A stretch of DNA of 57,138 nucleotides from Bacteroidota bacterium (GTDB taxonomy: Bacteria; Bacteroidota; Bacteroidia; Bacteroidales; FEN-979), in contig JAPLDH010000058.1 in the NCBI GenBank assembly GCA_026391355.1, forward strand, positions 1 to 57,138, given 5' to 3'. Position 1 is the stretch's first letter. Each line of letters opens with the position of its first letter. Of this stretch, positions 53,801 to 57,138 are shown piece by piece. Made by a program: the position numbers and the translations under genes. The notes under the pieces were generated by a model. That model saw only the letters and a list, made by a program, of their open reading frames with translations. It made no database searches and was not told the origin of the DNA.

Positions 53801-56800
53801 CAACCCTGAATATTGCTGCAAGTACTGACGGCGGTACTGCCACATTCGCCTATCAGTGGCAGACATCAACCACCTCAGGCAGCGGATTCAGTGATATTCT
53901 TAATGCAACGAATACCTCTTATACGACAGATGAGCTCACCAGCGATACTTATTACAGGGTTATCATAACCAGCAATGATCCGGTTTGTACGTTAAATTCC
54001 CGTGAAGCACATGTGTCAGTTCTTGCAGACCCGATCATAACGGCAGAACCTTCCGATGGTACCATCTGTACGGGAGGAACAGGAACAATGACAGTTTCTG
54101 CATCCGGAGGCACACCTTCATTAGTGTATCAATGGCAATATTATAATGATCCCAACTGGCAAAATCCTTCAAGTGGTGGGCAAAGCGCATCATATAACAC
54201 ACCAGCGTTAACAACAACTACTCTGTACCGGGTAATCGTTTCCGCCACCGGAATTGCTTGTACCCCCTATGATATTTCAAGAACAACGACCATTACTGTT
54301 GTACCGGATCCAAACATTTCTGATCAGCCCGACGATGCAACTATCTGCACCGGAGGAACTCAGGATTTGTTCATTACTGCAACCGGGGACGCGGCTACCG
54401 GCACGATAACCTACCATTGGGAGATAAGTCCAACCGGAACAGGTTCATGGTCGAATGTTGGCTCGAACACCAACAATTATACAACTGCACCGCTTACCAT
54501 TACGACTTATTACCGATGCGAAATCACACAGGTACCTTCAGGGTGTTTAACCACTTCAGGCAATGCCCGTGTAACCGTTGTTGCGGACCCGACTATTACG
54601 GCCGAGCCATCCGATGCAACGATCTGCACCGGTGGAGACAGGGAGCTTTCAGTCAGTGCTTCCGGTGGTACACCATTTTTGTTGTATCAATGGGAATATG
54701 ATAATGGCGGATGGATAAATGCCCCCGGAACTTCCACAAACACCACTTATACTACTCCGAGCCTGACCAGCACTACCCAATACCGGGTGATCATCTCGGC
54801 TACCGGCAATGGTTGTACTCCATCGGCTACATCCCGGACAACTATTATCAATGTAGTGGATGACCCAACCATCACTTCCGTTGTTTCTGATGCAACCAAA
54901 TGCAATAATTTAACATTTACCATGACCGTTTCGGCATCCGGTGGATGGCCCGGACTGGTATATCAATGGCAAAGTTCCTCTGATCATGACGGAACCTATT
55001 TGAATGTTTCAGGCGGTTCAGGTGCAACTTCAACCTCCTACACAACTCCGGCACTCACTATGACCACCTTCTACAGGGTCCTTGTGAATGCATCCGGGGT
55101 TGGACTTGGTTGCGATCAGGCCGTATCTAATATTTATGCCGATACCGTAAACCGGATCTATCCTGGTGCTATTTCACAAGACCATACCATTTGCCGGGGA
55201 GACACTCCATTGGCATTTTCTTCGACTACGGATGCTACCGGCGGAGGCGCCATTACTTACCAATGGCAGTCAAGCACCACCAGCGGTTCATCCAACTTCA
55301 CCAACATCTCAGGAGCAACAGATGCGACTTTTGCTCCAGGTTCTTTAACCACGGATACCTGGTACAGGCGTTTTGCCTTTTCGACTCTTCATAAAGTGGT
55401 TTGTCCAGATTATACCACTCCTGCCCTGGAAAACGTAGTAAACTATGTGAACCCGGCCACCCTTACAAATGCACAGGCTATTTGCTATAATATTCAGCCG
55501 GTTGCATGGAATACTTCTACTGCTCCTGCTCCAACCTATCACACCGGTGATGCCGTTACTTATCAGTGGCAAAACAGCACAGATGGAAGCAGCTTTATTG
55601 ATATCAGCGGGGCAACCGGCCAAACTTATGCGCCGCCTGCCCTTACTACCGATACCTGGTACAGACGGAATGATATTGCTACAATCAACAGCCATCCCTG
55701 TTCCGGTTACACAAACATCATCAAGATTTCTGTAAACTTCATTATTCCCGGGACGGTCGCTTCAAGCCAGAACCTCTGTCGTGGCGATATTCCTGCCGGG
55801 TTTACCTCAACCCTGGATGCCTCCGGGCATACAGGCGCTACGATAACCTACCAGTGGCAATGGACCGACACCCCTTCAGGAACTACAAATTATGCCAATA
55901 TCAGTAACGCTACCGTTTCAACATATAGCGTTCCCTCAGGATTGATCCGTGACACCTGGTACCGAAGGGTCTGTACATCAGTTCTGACGGCTGGGACAAC
56001 GGCAACATGCGTTGATGTTACTCCTGCTCTTACGATGTTTGTGAATAATGTGAATGCCGGTGCTATCGCTGCTTCTCAGGATATATGTACCGGTGGTACT
56101 CCGGCAGGATTTACTTCTGCTACTGCGCCTTCAACTGACGGAACGGCAAGTTACAAGTGGCAGTCAAGTACCTCTGGCGCAACTTCAGGGTTCAGTGACA
56201 TTTCAAGCGCTACAAATCTGACTTACCAGGCCGGTGCTCTTTCTCAGGATACATGGTACCGCCGTTTTGTCACATCCACCTCTGCTAATGTTTGTGACTC
56301 TGCTACTACTGCTGTCAAGGTCACTATTCATCCCGATCCTGCTGTTGACAATCCTTCAGGAACAACCATTTGTTCCAATGGAACTTACAATATGACCGTG
56401 TCCGGTTCAGGTGGTTCGCCCATTTTACTCTATCAGTGGCAACAAAGTTCATCTGATGCGGATGGATCCTGGAGCAATGCAACCGGCGGCAGCGGCGCTA
56501 CCTCCAATAGTTACACAACTCCCGGTCTTACAACAGATACCTATTACCGTGTAATTGTCTGGGCCACAGATCTTGGTTGTACCCTGGTTGCATCCAACTC
56601 TGCTCTGGTTTATGTGAATGCGCTCAATCCGGGTTCTATTGCTACGGCTCAAACGATCTGTTACAATACCAGCCCGGCTGCATTTACTTCCAGCCCGGCT
56701 ACCGCTATTCATTCTGGCGATGGTGCCGTGATAAGTTATCAATGGCAATCCAGTACCAATGGTACCAGTTACGGAAATATTTCCACTGCCACCGACGAAA

Positions 56801-57138
56801 CCTATGCCTCCGGCGCTCTTACGGTGGATACCTATTTCAGACGGACAGCTACCTCTACTTTCAATTCTTTGCCATGCTATCAATACACTGTACCTATTCT
56901 TGTTTATGTAAACTTTATCACACCTGGATCTCTCAGTAATGTGCAAACTATCTGCAGTGGATCAACTCCGGCACAATTTACTACTTCTAATGCCTCAGCT
57001 GCCACAGGGCATGTTACTCCACCCAGCACAATCACTTATCAATGGCAAAGTAGTACGGATGGAACAACTTTCGGTGATATTTCAGGCCAGACTAACCGTA
57101 CTTACGTTACCGTTGCTCTTACTACCGATACCTGGTAC
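47848..57138 (+). CDS. Giant secreted Ig-like repeat protein, 3' end outside window
   Basis: The frame is open from the ATG at 47848 to the last base of the window (3097 codons, no stop). A signal peptide covers about residues 1-38 (basic start, then IGQLLPLLAILVFLTLYTKV, AQN). The rest is beta-type repeats of about 90-110 residues in three families. Family 1 (to about 52380) opens with AGxDQTxC and contains GTWSxxSGP and YxFRWTIS. Family 2 (about 52390-55150) has PSDATICSGG, LxVSASGGTPxLxYQWQ and TxYRVxxS. Family 3 (from about 55160) has TYQWQSSTxG, FxDISGAT and LTTDTWYRR. It is probably a surface adhesin, with a type IX secretion sorting domain expected past the edge. Confidence 0.9.
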   Translation, partial: MKRDLLSSMLRRSVRIGQLLPLLAILVFLTLYTKVQAQNCTVNAGIDQTICENSTLTLHGVTSGLYTGSGNIHWIQTGGPSVYIVNPYTLTTNVTGCTGGHVYTFSIMAKCQDGTLPIDPVYVTVLAMTFANAGGDYSSCPGTGVITLGGNSPSGGETGLWQVVGANNGVTIVTPGSPTSSVNLSATSCGITTLRWTISGGDGCMSYDDMTITNRGGVSTVSTGGTINVSHCYSTTTSATLSGSYGGCGIDSQTGHWTVISGPNLPTFSNAYANNSTVSNLIQGTYVFRWTVSGPCVTTAYADQTVIVPPPTSSVTGANANAGGGAQTFCDGRTVFTLTGNNPLYVGETVNWSTNRPGEVTFGSPTNPITSVTVTSATGTYTFTYTITNSVTICSSSASTSVVFTTAPTLSLSGDPILPCNSTTATINYDWNGAGNLQWQLLSGPTNSFYPVIPTGYSDATHPSPQVIYNLLNPGIYIIRFRSSTGTGASCSTVTADFSVTISFDAIGSNSGTPQVLGCMIHSTTLAGNAPEIRIGPHTYIPGGTGTWSVVLGFPPEYPANITDINSNVSPISNLYNNGTKGTYRLRWLISGGPSCPSQQSETRIVVLGNTPLDVNAGDDETVCYNTPYVLQGSEPAPTEIGTWTYPLGVTISDPHFYNATVSGLAAHTDYTFTWTVENACSSISDDVVITTDDTQGPVTADAGPDQCLTPEPGGNTTTMAANDPGAGSGMWEQFSGPALYPSNIVDITDPNTDVTDLYPGTYIFTWTISADPCNSNADTVKITIANPVTTALAGPDQTECSSSGIIHLASPNTLPLSENETGTWTQTMGNGGSYIVSPHYPTSEIDFLTSGNYQFTWTISNGICQSSSDDMMVYYSVPPSPAAAGLDQTLCSAAPVTTHLAADPPTSGTGLWSVVSGPNVPTFDSYTLPNAYLTNLMPGAYTFKWTTSGGPYCAESTDLVNITVYEIANAGADQSYCNAVSVNLTGNIGSTGTWSATAWPGPPDPPDPTNQPVITPSGTYSAIASALITGSYTFRYDISAPGCTSYDDMNVVISGQPSTADAGSDQTLTCGTTTIQLGAIVPIPLVGTGLWTLLGPSDPTGSFDDATKPDAIYTKGTDTWGDFVFVWTISQGSCSNSDQVRFTDYGDPPVPPIAGSDQTICGTTVTMNAVEPDAGHGIGTWSQLPGGPNTASITSILDPHTTITGLIQGSYIFRWTAANGNCISTYADVNVLVHTNPTTAYAGIDQTICGASDATITAGSVTLPVYGLWTQDPSNPSDATITNASANSTTVTGLNTAITYKFIWTTYLDWSEPGGATGTCSTSDEVSLLKCNPPTTADAGFDQTLCLYQAVTLAGNNPSTGTGTWTQLPGGPSTVTFAYPHLYNTAVYGTVQGTYVFRWTIATSGCTPSSDDVTIIINPLPTQAIAGPNQIICSGIYDYTTMDANSAISGTGTWSWVDPPSDGPGPVVFADIHNPETSVTVTSNGTYTFTWAISTGTSGCTSSDDMKIFKYSASVVTGPNDATICSGGSANLSVTASAGSGSYTYQWYSGTSNMGPWTTIINATNASYSTGALTSDLYYYAEVECGLSNSRAAFVHVVPSPDIFSQPVGATICSGSDYNLTVSASGGTPTLLYQWQSNGNGCSGYTNIPGATASSYHISALTQSRYYRVRVSADGDNCATTYSNCASVMVPVITSNPSGYIICYEGTHTMTVSASGGTSYTYLWQYRTPPATGYTDITTATDITYTTFSLSSDTYFRTIISSPSTAGPICALVTNSAFVQVVADPTFVTIPSDATICSGGTQDLSVSATGGTPSLNYQWQYYNDPDWYNAPGTATNTSYTTPALTGTTQYRVLVSAGGNGCTTAQSTATVTVNPDPNVYDQPDNITICSNTHTTLSMAASGGTPSLDYHWQWSTTGSGSWTDLGAGTSSYTTPDLTLTTFYRVIISAGGNGCTTTTSANAEVSIPHITTEPSDVTICTGGPGSPTLNIAASTDGGTATFAYQWQTSTTSGSGFSDILNATNTSYTTDELTSDTYYRVIITSNDPVCTLNSREAHVSVLADPIITAEPSDGTICTGGTGTMTVSASGGTPSLVYQWQYYNDPNWQNPSSGGQSASYNTPALTTTTLYRVIVSATGIACTPYDISRTTTITVVPDPNISDQPDDATICTGGTQDLFITATGDAATGTITYHWEISPTGTGSWSNVGSNTNNYTTAPLTITTYYRCEITQVPSGCLTTSGNARVTVVADPTITAEPSDATICTGGDRELSVSASGGTPFLLYQWEYDNGGWINAPGTSTNTTYTTPSLTSTTQYRVIISATGNGCTPSATSRTTIINVVDDPTITSVVSDATKCNNLTFTMTVSASGGWPGLVYQWQSSSDHDGTYLNVSGGSGATSTSYTTPALTMTTFYRVLVNASGVGLGCDQAVSNIYADTVNRIYPGAISQDHTICRGDTPLAFSSTTDATGGGAITYQWQSSTTSGSSNFTNISGATDATFAPGSLTTDTWYRRFAFSTLHKVVCPDYTTPALENVVNYVNPATLTNAQAICYNIQPVAWNTSTAPAPTYHTGDAVTYQWQNSTDGSSFIDISGATGQTYAPPALTTDTWYRRNDIATINSHPCSGYTNIIKISVNFIIPGTVASSQNLCRGDIPAGFTSTLDASGHTGATITYQWQWTDTPSGTTNYANISNATVSTYSVPSGLIRDTWYRRVCTSVLTAGTTATCVDVTPALTMFVNNVNAGAIAASQDICTGGTPAGFTSATAPSTDGTASYKWQSSTSGATSGFSDISSATNLTYQAGALSQDTWYRRFVTSTSANVCDSATTAVKVTIHPDPAVDNPSGTTICSNGTYNMTVSGSGGSPILLYQWQQSSSDADGSWSNATGGSGATSNSYTTPGLTTDTYYRVIVWATDLGCTLVASNSALVYVNALNPGSIATAQTICYNTSPAAFTSSPATAIHSGDGAVISYQWQSSTNGTSYGNISTATDETYASGALTVDTYFRRTATSTFNSLPCYQYTVPILVYVNFITPGSLSNVQTICSGSTPAQFTTSNASAATGHVTPPSTITYQWQSSTDGTTFGDISGQTNRTYVTVALTTDTWY
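49685..52380 (+). repeat. Family 1 Ig-like coding repeats, period about 265-290 bp
   Basis: AGxDQT-like openings recur near 49690, 49950, 50229, 50500, 50760, 51033, 51308, 51573, 51862 and 52128. More divergent and longer units precede them from 47960. Each carries conserved Cys, Trp (TWS, FxWT) and a closing S/A-D-D-V/M strand. Confidence 0.75.
52390..55150 (+). repeat. Family 2 Ig-like coding repeats, period about 270-290 bp
   Basis: Openings of the type P-x-DATICxGG lie near 52405, 52670, 52930 (divergent), 53225, 53490, 53760, 54050, 54325, 54605 and 54880. The core YQWQ and the closing TxYRV strand are conserved. Confidence 0.75.
55160..57138 (+). repeat. Family 3 Ig-like coding repeats, period about 290-320 bp, one family 2 unit inserted
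   Basis: Openings lie near 55170, 55465, 55755, 56065, 56640 and 56930, each with YQWQ (YKWQ in one unit), DIS and DTWYRR or a close variant. A family 2-like unit (PSGTTICSNG, near 56350) is embedded between them. Confidence 0.7.

Noticed and set aside
48255-56946. Various 60-165 codon ORFs on both strands within the giant gene
   Set aside because: They are shadows of the repeat protein, whose own frame is open across the whole stretch.

Overview
The window looks like a chromosomal segment of a Bacteroidota (Bacteroidales-like) bacterium. Evidence: several promoters carry the phylum's -7 element TAnnTTTG, Shine-Dalgarno sequences are mostly absent, SecD and SecF are one fused protein, there is a FISUMP-domain lipoprotein and an OmpA/PD40 envelope protein, and the window ends in a very large secreted Ig-like repeat protein. 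No rRNA, tRNA, CRISPR array, insertion sequence or integrase was seen.

Region 1 (1-7454) is an integron gene-cassette array without an integrase (a CALIN). Nine long imperfect palindromes (S0-S8, about 92-137 bp) have attC architecture. For all nine cassettes, the R box that opens the cassette is the exact complement of the R box that closes it, and the 7-mer changes from cassette to cassette. That is what excision between the G and TT of GTTRRRY leaves behind. All cassette genes read on the minus strand with the attC downstream. The cargo is two HigBA toxin-antitoxin pairs, a membrane J-domain protein, a small two-TM protein, a twin zinc-finger peptide with an unknown partner, an alpha-helical unknown, and three copies of a roughly 525-bp cassette without a credible gene. 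Positions 7455-8112 are gene-free.

Region 2 (8113-21530) starts with gapA and is then mainly a phosphate-starvation locus: phoB-phoR (+), converging on porin-pstS-pstC-pstA-pstB-phoU (-), followed by a minus-strand glycosyltransferase operon. Three promoters (phoB, porin, glycosyltransferase) carry TTAAYA-like hexamers repeated every 11 bp, ending exactly 20 bp upstream of a -7 element. This puts the glycosyltransferase in the Pho regulon and suggests glycolipid-for-phospholipid replacement. The two genes after that glycosyltransferase (PHP-glycosyltransferase and GH13 glucosidase) are broken by deletions.

Region 3 (21642-46111) is mostly housekeeping: secDF; a nucleotidyltransferase gene pair and an MNT/HEPN pair; an OmpA-family envelope protein ending in what looks like an inactivated retropepsin domain; purM; two TMTC-like membrane proteins flanking prfA and pyrF; ilvE; htpG; a lemA-TPM-TPM operon; and cydAB. 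Many intergenic gaps are filled with short tandem tracts of 7-8 bp units.

Region 4 (46247-57138) holds a FISUMP lipoprotein, a terminator, a 512-bp gene-free gap, and a secreted repeat protein whose frame is still open at the window edge (at least 3097 codons).
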